A DNA stretch of 48,205 nt from Deltaproteobacteria bacterium (GTDB lineage: Bacteria; Desulfobacterota; DSM-4660; Desulfatiglandales; B25-G16). The notes beneath the pieces were generated by a model that had not been told where the DNA came from, ran no database searches, and worked only from the letters and a program-made list of their open reading frames with translations. Position 1 is the stretch's first letter. Every line of letters starts with the position of its first letter. The DNA lies in NCBI GenBank assembly GCA_019310725.1, contig JAFDDT010000001.1, positions 1 through 48,205 of the forward strand. Reading direction: 5' to 3'. This document shows, in pieces, positions 15,969-25,082 of the stretch. The position numbers were made by a program, and so were the translations under genes.

Positions 15969-16078
15969 CCAGGGGGGTTTCTTTATCAAGTTCTGTTGGG
16001 ACCACCTCTAACTATTGCTCTTAGGATTTGGCCTACGCCCTGAGAAGGGCTCCGATGAGTTCATGTGTAGATACTACA
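15969..16078. other. Spacer after larA
   Basis: No gene or clear terminator is seen between the larA stop and the first copy of palindromic repeat A. The whole 592-bp gap to the next gene holds repeat A copy 1, a possible promoter near 16327 and otherwise nothing I recognise. Confidence 0.4.
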
Positions 16079-16279
16079 CAGGCTGTTGCCGAAATCCCTT
16101 TTCTCTTGGTCTAAAACGTTTTTCATCCGGCAAAAAATCGGCGGGACTTCAGGCGATGTCGAAACTCGCCCTTAGGGCTCAAAAGGCTGACATCGCCTAT
16201 CTTCCACTTCGCCTAGGGTTTTTTGGCAAAAAACGTTTTAATGACCGCTCAAAGGGGTTTGTGTTTGGGCAACTGCCTG
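16079..16279 (+). repeat. Palindromic repeat A, copy 1 (about 201 bp, MITE-like)
   Basis: The ends are inverted repeats (CAGGCTGTTGCC at 16079-16090, GGGCAACTGCCTG at the right end). Inside are two AAAACGTTTT palindromes and a perfect inner pair AGGCGATGTC (16150-16159)/GACATCGCCT (16189-16198). The whole unit can fold into one long imperfect hairpin. Related copies lie at 18187-18380, 35761-35953 and, truncated, 39061-39141, all in the same orientation. An open frame crossing the element (SKLALRAQKADIAYLPLR) recurs in copy 3 and is a by-product of the repeat, not a gene. Confidence 0.85.
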
Positions 16280-16326
16280 CACAGATACGACTATTGGCTA
16301 GAAAACATAAATATCAGAAATGTCTG

Positions 16327-16353
16327 TTGACATTGCGGATGGTATTAGGTCAA
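16327..16353 (+). promoter_or_regulatory. Possible promoter of the dipeptide transporter operon
   Basis: TTGACA at 16327-16332 is a perfect -35 box. The matching -10 is weak (CAATAT about 18 bases downstream). It lies about 200 bp ahead of the binding-protein gene. Confidence 0.35.
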
Positions 16354-16560
16354 TATACCTAAATAATAGTAGTTTGCCTTTCGAAATAGACATACTGAGG
16401 CCTCTTTTACGGTTGGATTTGGTAATTGGCCGAATCAAATGGCTTTTACAGAAAGGAGGTGGTGAGGCTTTTTGCTTGGTCAGTGGTGGTGCTGGGAGTT
16501 TGCAGACTCTCAACATGAGTTATTTCCTAACACTTTTTGTAAGCAGGAGGTGGGTAAGAT

Positions 16561-18120
16561 ATGAAAACTGTAAAATTTTTACTGTTTTGTATGATTGCAA
16601 TTTCTTTGGCTGTTTTTCCCGCTAAGGGTTTTGCAAAAGGGGCGGCCTTGGTATACGGGACCACAGAGAAGGTTATTGATATGGACCCTGCCAATGCCTA
16701 TGATTTCCACACCTGGGAGATCTTTTACAATATTTACCAGGGCCTTCTCAGGTATCCTCCCGGGAAGACAAACCTCGTTCCAGGATTGGCTAAATCTTAC
16801 GACATCAGTGCCGACGGCAAGGAATACACCTTCAGGCTCAGAGAAGGTCTCAAGTTCACTGACGGCACCCCTTTTGATGCATCAGCGGTCAAGTGGTCTA
16901 TCGATAGGGTAATTGCCCTTAAGGGAGATCCTTCTTGGCTGGTTACGGATTTTGTCGATCACGTTGATGTAGTGGGTAAATATGCTGTGAAATTTGTTCT
17001 CAAAAACCCTGTAGCCTATTTCCCTTCTCTTGTCGCCTCTGTGCCCTATTATCCAGTGAATCCTAACGTCTACCCAAAAGATAAGATCGTCCGCGATCCC
17101 TCTGAGCTCAAAGGGGGCAAGTTGGTTGGTTTGGGGCCTTACCGGGTAGTCTCTTTCAAGAGAGATCAGGAAATTGTTATGGATAGGAATCCGAAGTACT
17201 ATGGGGAAAAACCAAAGAATGATCGGGTTGTAATTCGATACTTTGCAGATGCCACCACCATGCGTCTTGCCCTGGAAAAAAGGGAGGTCGACTTTGCCTT
17301 TAAGACGTTAAATCCCTCTGATATCCGCGATCTTGAAAAATCCCCCAAGATCCAGACCATAAAGGCCCAGGGACCATACATCCGTTATATATGCTTTCTC
17401 TGCGACACCCCTCCTTTTAGTGACAAGGTCCTGCGGCAAGCAGTAGCCGCTGCCATCAACAGGCCACCCCTTCTGAACAAGGTTTTTCTAGGACAGAATG
17501 CACCCCTGTACTCCATGGTGCCTATGGGAATGTGGTCTCATATTGATGCCTTTAAGACGGTGTTTGGCGATGGAAACATTGCCAGATCAAGGAAGTTGTT
17601 GGCCTCCCGGGGGTATAGTGAGAGTAAAAAATTCACATTTGATTTTTGGTATACCCCGAGCCATTATGGTGACACTGAGGTTGATATGGCTGCTGTGCTC
17701 AAAGATCAGTTTGAGGCCACAGGGATGATGAAGGTGAATGTCAAGTCCGCTGAATGGGCCACTTACAGGGACAACTGGAAGAATAAGGTGATGCCGGCTT
17801 ACCTCCTTGGCTGGTATCCGGACTACATCGATCCAGATAACTACACGGCGGCCTTTGCCGGGACGGCTGGCTCCAAAGGCCTGGGTATCCATTTTTCTAA
17901 ACCTGAGTGGGACAAAATGTTTGTTGAAGGCCAGACGGTGACAGATCCGAGAAAGAGAACTGCCCTCTACGCAAAGATCCAGCAGATGTGGACCGATGAA
18001 GTACCGACGGTTACCATCTTTCAGGGCACGCTCTATCTGTTTGCACAAAAGGACATCCGTGGCATCCTTCTGTCACCAACTTTGCAATTCAATTACGGCC
18101 CCATACATCGGGTCAAGTAG
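16561..18120 (+). CDS. Dipeptide/oligopeptide ABC transporter substrate-binding protein (SBP_bac_5)
   Basis: The 519-residue protein has a signal peptide (residues 1 to about 25, ending near KGFA) and the family-5 binding-protein pattern: DMDPANAYD, YNIYQGLLRY, the SADGKEYTFRLREGLKFTDG block, and AAAINRPPLLNKVFLGQ. There is no lipobox cysteine, so it should be soluble in the periplasm. AGGAGG lies about 12 bases ahead of the ATG. It delivers peptides, or nickel or other small ligands in some relatives, to the permease/ATPase genes downstream. A 282-bp gap holding repeat A copy 2 separates it from the permeases, which may uncouple expression. Confidence 0.92.
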   Translation: MKTVKFLLFCMIAISLAVFPAKGFAKGAALVYGTTEKVIDMDPANAYDFHTWEIFYNIYQGLLRYPPGKTNLVPGLAKSYDISADGKEYTFRLREGLKFTDGTPFDASAVKWSIDRVIALKGDPSWLVTDFVDHVDVVGKYAVKFVLKNPVAYFPSLVASVPYYPVNPNVYPKDKIVRDPSELKGGKLVGLGPYRVVSFKRDQEIVMDRNPKYYGEKPKNDRVVIRYFADATTMRLALEKREVDFAFKTLNPSDIRDLEKSPKIQTIKAQGPYIRYICFLCDTPPFSDKVLRQAVAAAINRPPLLNKVFLGQNAPLYSMVPMGMWSHIDAFKTVFGDGNIARSRKLLASRGYSESKKFTFDFWYTPSHYGDTEVDMAAVLKDQFEATGMMKVNVKSAEWATYRDNWKNKVMPAYLLGWYPDYIDPDNYTAAFAGTAGSKGLGIHFSKPEWDKMFVEGQTVTDPRKRTALYAKIQQMWTDEVPTVTIFQGTLYLFAQKDIRGILLSPTLQFNYGPIHRVK

Positions 18121-18186
18121 GTGAATTTTTCGGGGAGAGCCGGGCAGGAGACTCGGCTCTTACCGACTAAAGGGTCAGGTCTCCAC

Positions 18187-18380
18187 AATCTGTTGCTGAA
18201 ATCGCTTTTCTCTTGGTCTAAGACGTTTTTTGAAAAATCTAAGCCTCCCTCCAGGCGATGTCAAAACTCGCCTTTAAGGCTCAAACACTTAACATCGCTT
18301 ATCTTCCACTTCGCCAGGATTTCTTAGCAAAAAACGTTTAAATGACCGCTCATGGGGATTTTCTTTTGGGCAACAGCCTG
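18187..18380 (+). repeat. Palindromic repeat A, copy 2 (inside the transporter operon)
   Basis: It shares with copy 1 the internal block CAGGCGATGTC, the CTTATCTTCCACTTCGCC stretch, the GCAAAAAACGTTT end and the right terminus GGGCAACAGCCTG. The left end (CTGTTGCTGAAA) is more diverged. It fills most of the space between the binding-protein stop and the first permease gene, so it should be transcribed as an intercistronic hairpin. Confidence 0.85.
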
Positions 18381-18402
18381 GTGAGACCCCTCAAGGAGAT
18401 CT

Positions 18403-19419
18403 ATGAAAAGCCTCACCCGATACATCATTGCTCGGTTGCTTCTGACCATCCCGATGGTCTTTATTCTCCTGAGCATTGTATTTGTGGTGCTTCGGATCAT
18501 GCCTGGCGATCCGGTATCCTCCATGCTGGGTGGTCATGCACCGGAGAAGGTGATCGAGCAGAAAAAGGTTGAACTCGGTCTCAACCGCCCTATGGCGATT
18601 CAATATCTGAATTACCTCTGGCAGGTCTGTCGTCTGGACCTGGGAGAGTCTATGGTCTTCAAACAGCGGGTAACCAAGGCCATTGCAGAAAAACTGCCAG
18701 CAACCATCGAATTGAGCATATTTGGCATCATTATTACCCTCTTTTTGGGGGTTTTCTTGGGCGCCTATGCCGCGGACAAGAGGCGTATGGCCCGAGACTA
18801 CATCATTCGGCTGTATGGTATTGTGGTTTACTGTATCCCAGTGTACTGGATGGGGCTCATGTTGCAACTTATCTTTGGTATCTGGCTTGATTTTTTACCT
18901 ATTGCTGGTAGAACGGGACCCAGGGTTTTTGCTTCCACTTTCGAAAAGACGGGGTTTTATATCTTGGATACTATACTGGTCAAAGATTTCTCTGCCCTGG
19001 GGGATGTCCTGGTCCACTTGACTCTCCCTGCCTTTACCCTGGGGCTGGTCCTTTCGGGTATCTTTTTGCGGCTGACCCGGGCCAACATGTTGGATGTGCT
19101 CAAGGCTGATTACATCGTTGCGGCTGAGGCGCGAGGCATTAAGCATCGGAGAATTGTGTATAAACACGCCTTAAAAAACGCCTTCATCCCCATACTGACC
19201 ATGATGGGCCTCCAGGTTGCACTGCTTATGGCCGGGGCCGTCCTGACGGAAACGACCTTTTCCTGGCCTGGTATGGGACGGCTTCTTTTGGAAAGGATTT
19301 ACCTTAGGGATTATCCGACCATTCAGGGGGTGATTATTGTTATTGCACTTGTTGTAGCAACCGCTTCACTTATCGTGGATATCATCTATGCCATAGTGGA
19401 TCCAAGGGTTAGATATTAG
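18403..19419 (+). CDS. dppB: Dipeptide ABC transporter permease, DppB-like
   Basis: The 338-residue protein begins with the typical first helix (YIIARLLLTIPMVFILLSIV) and RIMPGDPVSSMLGG. It has six or so membrane segments and the EAA loop EARGIKHRRIVYKHALKNAFIPI that contacts the ATPases. AAGGAG precedes the ATG. It is followed 8 bp later by the second permease, forming a DppBC-type heterodimer in the inner membrane. The call is by family; peptide versus nickel specificity is not decided by the sequence. Confidence 0.93.
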   Translation: MKSLTRYIIARLLLTIPMVFILLSIVFVVLRIMPGDPVSSMLGGHAPEKVIEQKKVELGLNRPMAIQYLNYLWQVCRLDLGESMVFKQRVTKAIAEKLPATIELSIFGIIITLFLGVFLGAYAADKRRMARDYIIRLYGIVVYCIPVYWMGLMLQLIFGIWLDFLPIAGRTGPRVFASTFEKTGFYILDTILVKDFSALGDVLVHLTLPAFTLGLVLSGIFLRLTRANMLDVLKADYIVAAEARGIKHRRIVYKHALKNAFIPILTMMGLQVALLMAGAVLTETTFSWPGMGRLLLERIYLRDYPTIQGVIIVIALVVATASLIVDIIYAIVDPRVRY

Positions 19420-19427
19420 GAGGCAAG

Positions 19428-20312
19428 ATGCTGTATTCACCAGCGAAAGCCATGGCAAAGGCACTTTCCCGTTTCGCGGGCATGGGGAAGAAATACGGTG
19501 TAGAGTGGTGGATTCTTGTGATCGGAGCCCTGATTATCCTCGCCATTGTCTATATGGCCTTATTTCCAGGGGTCATTGCCCCGTTCAATCCCCATAATCA
19601 GAATGCTGGCCCACAGCTTTTACATCCAGGGGGGGAACATATTATGGGGACAGATAACCTCCAACGGGATGTGTGGTCCCGGATCGTCTACGGTTCCCAG
19701 ACAATTCTCCGCGTGGCGATTCTGGCTGCGATTATCTCCTCGGTTTTCGGCATTACCCTTGGATTGGTCTCCGGTTTTTCAGGTGGCTTTTTTGACAGGA
19801 TTGTCTCCCTTATCATGGATTCTCTCTACTCATTTCCGGGCCTCATTTTGGCTATCGCCTTTGCGGCCATGCTCGGGCCTGGTGTCATCAACATTACGCT
19901 GGCTGTAGCTGTGATATATATCCCAACCTATTTTCGATTGGTCCGAGGCCAAACCCTAGCTATCAAGGAAGAGCTCTACGTGGAGGCGGCCAGGTCTATT
20001 GGCGCCTCTGGTTTTACCATTTTATGGAGATACATTTTTCCCAATGTTATCGCTACAACCGTTGTTGTCTTCACATTGAATGTTGCAGATGCCATCATGA
20101 TTGAGGCTGCTTTGACGTACCTCGGCCTTGGGCTGCCTCCTTCCATTGTGGACTGGGGAATGGATCTGGCCATGGGGAAAAAGTTTCTGCCTTCTGGCCA
20201 GTGGTGGTTAATTACGTTTCCTGGAGCCATGATTTCTATTCTGGCCCTGGGTTTTACCATGCTGGGTGAAGGTCTGGCCGAGATCTTGAATCCCCGGCTT
20301 CTGGAGCGATAG
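19428..20312 (+). CDS. dppC: Dipeptide ABC transporter permease, DppC-like
   Basis: The 294-residue protein has an N-terminal membrane segment, the HIMGTDNLQRDVWSRIVYGSQ motif diagnostic of DppC/OppC permeases, and an EAA loop (EAARSIGASGFTILWRYIFPN). GGAGG at the spacer supports the ATG. It pairs with the preceding permease. The next gene starts 4 bp after its stop. Confidence 0.93.
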   Translation: MLYSPAKAMAKALSRFAGMGKKYGVEWWILVIGALIILAIVYMALFPGVIAPFNPHNQNAGPQLLHPGGEHIMGTDNLQRDVWSRIVYGSQTILRVAILAAIISSVFGITLGLVSGFSGGFFDRIVSLIMDSLYSFPGLILAIAFAAMLGPGVINITLAVAVIYIPTYFRLVRGQTLAIKEELYVEAARSIGASGFTILWRYIFPNVIATTVVVFTLNVADAIMIEAALTYLGLGLPPSIVDWGMDLAMGKKFLPSGQWWLITFPGAMISILALGFTMLGEGLAEILNPRLLER

Positions 20313-20316
20313 AGAA

Positions 20317-21273
20317 TTGGCAAGGATTTTGGAAATTGAAGATCTCTCGGTTCACTTTCCCATCAATATTGGGACAGTCCGTGCCGTGGAGGGTGTAGAT
20401 CTGCAACTTGAGCAGGGGGAGGTGATGGGTCTCGTGGGAGAGTCGGGGTGCGGTAAATCGACCCTTGGCTTTTCGATTTTAAGGCTTCTCAGGCCTCCTG
20501 GGGAAATCGTAGGGGGACGTATTCTCTATCATGGCCAGGATATTGTTAGGATGGGTGAGAAGGAGATCCTTTCCCTTCGGGGGAACAGGATTGCCATGAT
20601 TTTTCAGGACCCTCTGACCTCCCTAAATCCTCTCTTTCGTATTGACAAGCAGTTCATCGAGACCCTTCTGACTCATGAAAAGGGGCTTGCCAAAGGAGAG
20701 GCGTTCAACCGGGCAGAAAAAATGCTTGAAGATCTGGGAATTTCTCCGGAAAGACTCCTTGAATACCCCCATCAAATGTCAGGGGGAATGCGCCAGCGAA
20801 TCATGATAGGGTTAGGACTCATCCTAAACCCTGATCTGTTGATTGCCGATGAACCCACGACTTCTCTGGATGTGATAGTGGAGGCCCAGTTTCTGGATCT
20901 CTTGAATGGTCTGCGCAGGCAGTACGATTTAACCATTCTGCTGATTACCCACAATCTTGGGAATGTTGCGCAGCTGGCTGATCGGATCACGGTGATGTAC
21001 GGGGGCAGTATCGCCGAGGTAGGACCGGCAGAAGCAATCTTCGAGAACCCTCTTCACCCTTATACTCAGGGCCTTCTTTCGTCTATACCCAACATCAAGC
21101 TCGATCAGCCGAAACTGGTGACCATGCCGGGGAGTCCCCCTGACTTGGTCAATCCACCGCAGGGGTGCGTGTTTCATCCCCGATGTTCCCACACCATGGA
21201 CATCTGCAGACATGAAAAACCTTATGTTTCCAAGGAAGATGGCCACCTTGTCAGATGTTGGATGTACAGGTGA
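20317..21273 (+). CDS. dppD: Dipeptide ABC transporter ATPase, DppD-like (TTG start)
   Basis: The 318-residue ATPase has Walker A GESGCGKST, the Q-loop FQDPLTSLNPLF, signature MSGGMRQRIMIGLGL and Walker B LLIADEPTTSLD. A C-terminal oligopeptide/dipeptide domain shows CVFHPRCSHTMDIC, the cysteine pattern typical of iron-sulfur-binding DppD/OppD tails. The only start that keeps the full N-terminus is TTG at 20317, 4 bp after dppC, with GGAG in the end of dppC. It is one of two nucleotide-binding subunits driving peptide import. Confidence 0.92.
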   Translation: MARILEIEDLSVHFPINIGTVRAVEGVDLQLEQGEVMGLVGESGCGKSTLGFSILRLLRPPGEIVGGRILYHGQDIVRMGEKEILSLRGNRIAMIFQDPLTSLNPLFRIDKQFIETLLTHEKGLAKGEAFNRAEKMLEDLGISPERLLEYPHQMSGGMRQRIMIGLGLILNPDLLIADEPTTSLDVIVEAQFLDLLNGLRRQYDLTILLITHNLGNVAQLADRITVMYGGSIAEVGPAEAIFENPLHPYTQGLLSSIPNIKLDQPKLVTMPGSPPDLVNPPQGCVFHPRCSHTMDICRHEKPYVSKEDGHLVRCWMYR

Positions 21274-21281
21274 TAGAGAAC

Positions 21282-22259
21282 ATGGAAGAGCTGCTCACAG
21301 TTAACAACCTGAAGAAACATTTCCCGCTCCAGAAGGGGTTTATTGACAATTTGCTCGCAAAGGAAAAGGGCTTTGTTAGGGCGGTAGATGGTGTATCTTT
21401 TTCCATCAAAAAGGGTGAAGTCCTGGGACTGGTTGGTGAAAGTGGGTGTGGCAAGACAACAACAGGCAGGCTTATCTTACGACTTCTGGAACCGACCTCA
21501 GGGGATGTTTTTTATAACGGAAAGTCCATCTTTTCTTATTCGAAAAAAGAGATGGAAGGGATGCGAGAAAAATTACAGATCATTTTCCAGGACCCTTATG
21601 CATCGCTGAGCCCCCGGATGGCTATTGGCAAGGCTATTGGACACCCCCTGGCCATCCATAACCATAAGCCGAAGGCTGAGGTAGAGCAAATCAGCCTTGA
21701 GATAATGGAAAAGGTTGGTTTGACGCCCGCCTCGTTCCTTTTTAAGAAGTATCCTCATCAGCTATCCGGAGGCCAGAGGCAACGGGTCGTGATTGCCAGG
21801 GCCCTGGTGACCAATCCTGAATTCGTGGTGGCTGATGAACCCATTGCCATGGCTGATGTTTCTGTTAGGGCAATGATATTGGAGTTGATGGTGCAACTGA
21901 AGGAGGAATTCGACCTGACCTACCTTTTTATCACCCATGACCTTGCCACATCCAAGTATATCTGTGACCGGGTGGCCATCATGTACTTGGGCAAGATCGT
22001 TGAAATGGGGCCCTTGGAAGAGGTTTTCAAAAACCCGATTCATCCCTATACAGGCACTCTCTTGGCTGCTGTTCCAGTGCCGGATCCCAAGTACAGAAGA
22101 ACCTATCCTATTCCAAAGGGAGAAATCCCAAGCCCTATCAATCCTCCACCAGGGTGTCGGTTTCACCCAAGATGCGCCTCTGCAAAATCTATGTGCAGTA
22201 TTCACGAACCTGAGCTCGTAGAAGTGCACTCTGGTCATTGGGTAGCCTGCTTTGAGTAG
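21282..22259 (+). CDS. dppF: Dipeptide ABC transporter ATPase, DppF-like
   Basis: From the ATG at 21282 (AGGTGA about nine bases upstream) the product is 325 residues, opening MEELLTVNNLKKHFPLQKG as DppF proteins do. An in-frame ATG at 21255 would overlap dppD by 19 bp and is also possible. Walker A is GESGCGKTT, the signature LSGGQRQRVVIARAL, and Walker B reads VVADEPIAMADVS. The D-loop is unusual, AMADVS instead of SALDVS. The C-terminal domain contains PGCRFHPRCASAKSMC. It is the last gene of the operon; a hairpin follows. Confidence 0.92.
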   Translation: MEELLTVNNLKKHFPLQKGFIDNLLAKEKGFVRAVDGVSFSIKKGEVLGLVGESGCGKTTTGRLILRLLEPTSGDVFYNGKSIFSYSKKEMEGMREKLQIIFQDPYASLSPRMAIGKAIGHPLAIHNHKPKAEVEQISLEIMEKVGLTPASFLFKKYPHQLSGGQRQRVVIARALVTNPEFVVADEPIAMADVSVRAMILELMVQLKEEFDLTYLFITHDLATSKYICDRVAIMYLGKIVEMGPLEEVFKNPIHPYTGTLLAAVPVPDPKYRRTYPIPKGEIPSPINPPPGCRFHPRCASAKSMCSIHEPELVEVHSGHWVACFE

Positions 22260-22314
22260 GGGAAAATCTTTGAGTAACAGGGCTGCCGCACAACAGTAGC
22301 ATTGGGTTTGCTGG

Positions 22315-22336
22315 CAGTGTCGCCAAAAAGACACTG
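22315..22336. terminator. Hairpin after the dipeptide transporter operon
   Basis: CAGTGTC (22315-22321) pairs with GACACTG (22330-22336) over an 8-base loop, 56 bp after dppF. No T tract follows, so termination is uncertain. Confidence 0.35.
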
Positions 22337-22505
22337 GTTTGATGCCAATCGTTTCGGTGAAGTACGGCTTGAGGGAAAGGTGGTACCGCTTTCATGTTGA
22401 TTTTGATATTACTTTTCGATATAAACAAAGTTGGTTTTTAATCAGTTGGCCACTGAAACAGTCTTGTTATAACGTAATTCATGTTAGGTAAAGGAGTTTT
22501 TTGTC

Positions 22506-23360
22506 ATGGAGATTAAGGCATTAGGTGTAATCGGTGCGGGTCAAATGGGATCCGGCATTGCTCAGGTGGCTGCTGGCTCTGGGCTTATCGTGACTATGAA
22601 TGATATAGATAAGGGATTTGTGGATAGAGGTTTTGCCACTATAGAAAAAAATCTCTCGAGGATGGTGAAAAAGGAAAAACTATCTGCTGAGGAAAAGAGC
22701 ACCATAATTTCCCGAATAAAGGGGTCAACGGATATTTCTGATATGGGTGAGGTCGATTTTGTAGTTGAGGCTGCCACCGAGAATGAGGAACTAAAGTTAC
22801 ATTTGTTTCAACAGCTTGATGGGGTTTGCAAACAGGGTGTTATCCTTTCTTCAAATACCTCTTCAATTTCTATAACAAGGATTGCTGGAGCAACAAAAAG
22901 GCCTGAGAAGGTAATTGGTATGCATTTTATGAATCCGGTTCCTGTAATGAAATTGGTGGAGATCATAAAGGGCCTGGCGACATCTGACGAGACCAACAAG
23001 GTAACTCATGGTTTGGCCGTCAAACTGAATAAGGTGCCAGTGGAAGCCAATGATTTTCCTGGCTTTATTAGCAACAGGGTTCTTATGCCGATGATAAATG
23101 AGGCCATTTATGCCCTGTTTGAGGGCGTGGGTACCGTAAAGGCCATTGACGATGTCATGACCTTAGGAATGAATCATCCAATGGGGCCCTTGGCCCTCGC
23201 TGACCTTATTGGGTTAGATACGTGTCTGGCAATACTGGAGGTTCTTTACAAAGGTCTTGGTGATTCGAAATATCGGCCATGCCCCCTCCTTAAAAAGTAT
23301 GTAGATGCTGGTTGGTTAGGGAGGAAAGCAGGTAAAGGATTCTATGATTATAGCGGTTGA
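22506..23360 (+). CDS. hbd: 3-hydroxybutyryl-CoA dehydrogenase
   Basis: The 284-residue protein has the NAD-binding motif [13 protein letters not shown] (7-19) and the SSNTSS loop. The catalytic pair is H140 in [16 protein letters not shown] with E152, and a C-terminal helical domain ends in [11 protein letters not shown]. Length matches single-domain Hbd/PaaH enzymes. It oxidises 3-hydroxyacyl-CoA with NAD(P), or the reverse in butyrate-type metabolism. AAAGGAG precedes the ATG. No other beta-oxidation gene is adjacent. Confidence 0.92.
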   Translation: MEIKALGVIGAGQMGSGIAQVAAGSGLIVTMNDIDKGFVDRGFATIEKNLSRMVKKEKLSAEEKSTIISRIKGSTDISDMGEVDFVVEAATENEELKLHLFQQLDGVCKQGVILSSNTSSISITRIAGATKRPEKVIGMHFMNPVPVMKLVEIIKGLATSDETNKVTHGLAVKLNKVPVEANDFPGFISNRVLMPMINEAIYALFEGVGTVKAIDDVMTLGMNHPMGPLALADLIGLDTCLAILEVLYKGLGDSKYRPCPLLKKYVDAGWLGRKAGKGFYDYSG

Positions 23361-23436
23361 AAACCAGATGTGGAGAGGCAGTGGGTAAACTAATTTCTTT
23401 AAGAATTGAATTCTAATAAGCAGAAGAGGCTAAAAG

Positions 23437-24657
23437 ATGTTTGAGGCGGAGGTCAATCCCGAAGATATTACGAGTGCGGAATTTGTTGTAGCAATTCCAT
23501 CTTATAATGAGGCCGATTCAATTGCTTTCCCTGTGCAACAGGCAGACAGAGGGATAGAGTCATTTTTTGGAAACAGGAAATCGGTCATTATTAACTGTGA
23601 TAATAACTCTGATGACGGCACCAAGGAAATTTTTCTGGGGATTAAAACGAAAACACCAAAAATATACATATCAACAGAACCCGGTGTGAAAGGGAAGGGG
23701 AGAAATTTTAGGAACCTCTTTCAAAAGATTGTTAATCTTGAGGCCAAGGCTGTGGTTGTAGTGGATGCTGATTTAAAGAGTATAACGCCGAAATGGATAA
23801 AACATTTGGGAGAACCTCTGTTTCAGGATTTTGGTTATGTTGCGCCCCTGTATGTAAGGCATAAATATGATGGCACCATAACAAACTCCATTGCTTACCC
23901 TTTGACCCGCTCCCTTTATGGCAGAAGGGTCAGACAGCCTATTGGTGGAGATTTTGGCTTCCACGGCCAATTGGCCCAGGTCTATCTTAAGAGTGATACC
24001 TGGTCGGAGGCTGTAGCTAATTTCGGTATTGACATCTGGATGACTACCCTTGCCATGAATGAAAATGTGCCCATTTGCCAGGCCTTTATGGGCAGGCCCA
24101 AGATTCACCGCGCCAAGGATCCGGGCTCTGACCTCGGACCTATGTTTAGGCAGGTGGTAGGTACAATCTTTGAGATGATGATAAAGTTTTGTCCCTTCTG
24201 GAGTCAGGTAAGGTGGAGCAAGCCAACTTCAATCTTTGGCTTTGGCCTTGGCGAAACCGAGATGCCACCGCCCGTTAAGGTTAATAAAGAAACCTTATTT
24301 CAGAAATTCCAGCAAGGGTTTAAAACCTGCGGTCATGTGTGGGAAAATGTGCTTCAGAAGGAGACACTCAATAAATTACGAGAAGTGAAGAAGATGAATA
24401 CAGACCGATTTGACTTTCCTACGAATCTTTGGATCAATGTGTTAATTGATTTTGCCATTGGTTACCGGGATAAGGTGTGGAAAGAGGATGAACTTCTGGA
24501 TTCCCTTATCCCTATTTACCTCGGCAAGACCCTTTCATACGTTAAAAAGACGGAGAGAATGTCTATACGGGAGTCAGAGGAATTCATCGAGGAAGAGTGT
24601 GTCCAGTTTGAGGCCTCCAAGAGTCTTCTCGTGCAAGTCTGGAATAAAGGAGCCTAG
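23437..24657 (+). CDS. GT-A fold glycosyltransferase (family 2-like), acceptor unknown
   Basis: The 406-residue protein begins with the GT-A pattern IPSYNEAD (20-27) and DNNSDDGT (55-62). The DXD-type metal site is VVDADL (D110-D112), preceded by a basic KGKGRN loop (85-90). GGDFGFHG and a helical C-terminal half of about 170 residues follow. This resembles soluble enzymes that transfer a hexose to glycerate or phosphoglycerate for osmolyte synthesis, but I cannot separate that from other GT2/GT81-type activities. There is no membrane segment. GAGG lies upstream of the ATG, and a response regulator follows 47 bp later, perhaps in the same transcript. Confidence 0.75.
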   Translation: MFEAEVNPEDITSAEFVVAIPSYNEADSIAFPVQQADRGIESFFGNRKSVIINCDNNSDDGTKEIFLGIKTKTPKIYISTEPGVKGKGRNFRNLFQKIVNLEAKAVVVVDADLKSITPKWIKHLGEPLFQDFGYVAPLYVRHKYDGTITNSIAYPLTRSLYGRRVRQPIGGDFGFHGQLAQVYLKSDTWSEAVANFGIDIWMTTLAMNENVPICQAFMGRPKIHRAKDPGSDLGPMFRQVVGTIFEMMIKFCPFWSQVRWSKPTSIFGFGLGETEMPPPVKVNKETLFQKFQQGFKTCGHVWENVLQKETLNKLREVKKMNTDRFDFPTNLWINVLIDFAIGYRDKVWKEDELLDSLIPIYLGKTLSYVKKTERMSIRESEEFIEEECVQFEASKSLLVQVWNKGA

Positions 24658-24704
24658 CGCAGGAATTTATTATTTGGTCAATATTCATTGTAAGGAGGTT
24701 ACCT

Positions 24705-25073
24705 ATGGCCAAGATTTTAGTTGTTGATGATGAAGAGCATATCAGGTTACTGTACTCTGAGGAGTTGAGCGAGGCTGGCTATGAGGTTATTACAGCTGCA
24801 GATGGACATAAGTTGATCGAAAGGATAGAAACAGAAAAACCCGATCTGGTTGTCTTGGACATCAAGATGGTCGACTATAATGGTTTGGATCTATTACAGG
24901 AGATCAGGAATAAGTTTTACAACATGCCGGTAATACTTTGCACTGCCTATGACACTTTCAAGGAAGATATTAAATCCATAGCTGCTGATTTCTATGTTAT
25001 TAAATCTTTTGATCTAACCGAGCTCAAAAAGAAGATAGCAACAGCCTTAGAGACCCATATCCCTTCATCCTGA
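24705..25073 (+). CDS. Single-domain response regulator (receiver only)
   Basis: The 122-residue protein is a complete CheY-like receiver: acidic pair D8/D9, phosphoacceptor D52 in VVLDIKM, T80 and K100. There is no output domain, so it must act through a partner, as in a phosphorelay or by protein contact. AAGGAGG precedes the ATG. No histidine kinase is encoded nearby. It ends 9 bp from the convergent lptG gene. Confidence 0.92.
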   Translation: MAKILVVDDEEHIRLLYSEELSEAGYEVITAADGHKLIERIETEKPDLVVLDIKMVDYNGLDLLQEIRNKFYNMPVILCTAYDTFKEDIKSIAADFYVIKSFDLTELKKKIATALETHIPSS

Positions 25074-25082
25074 AGTCCTTCC

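Noticed and set aside
16015-16362. Open frame of 115 codons containing SKLALRAQKADIAYLPLR
   Set aside because: It runs through palindromic repeat A and a similar frame appears in copy 3; it has no ribosome site, so it follows the repeat rather than a gene.
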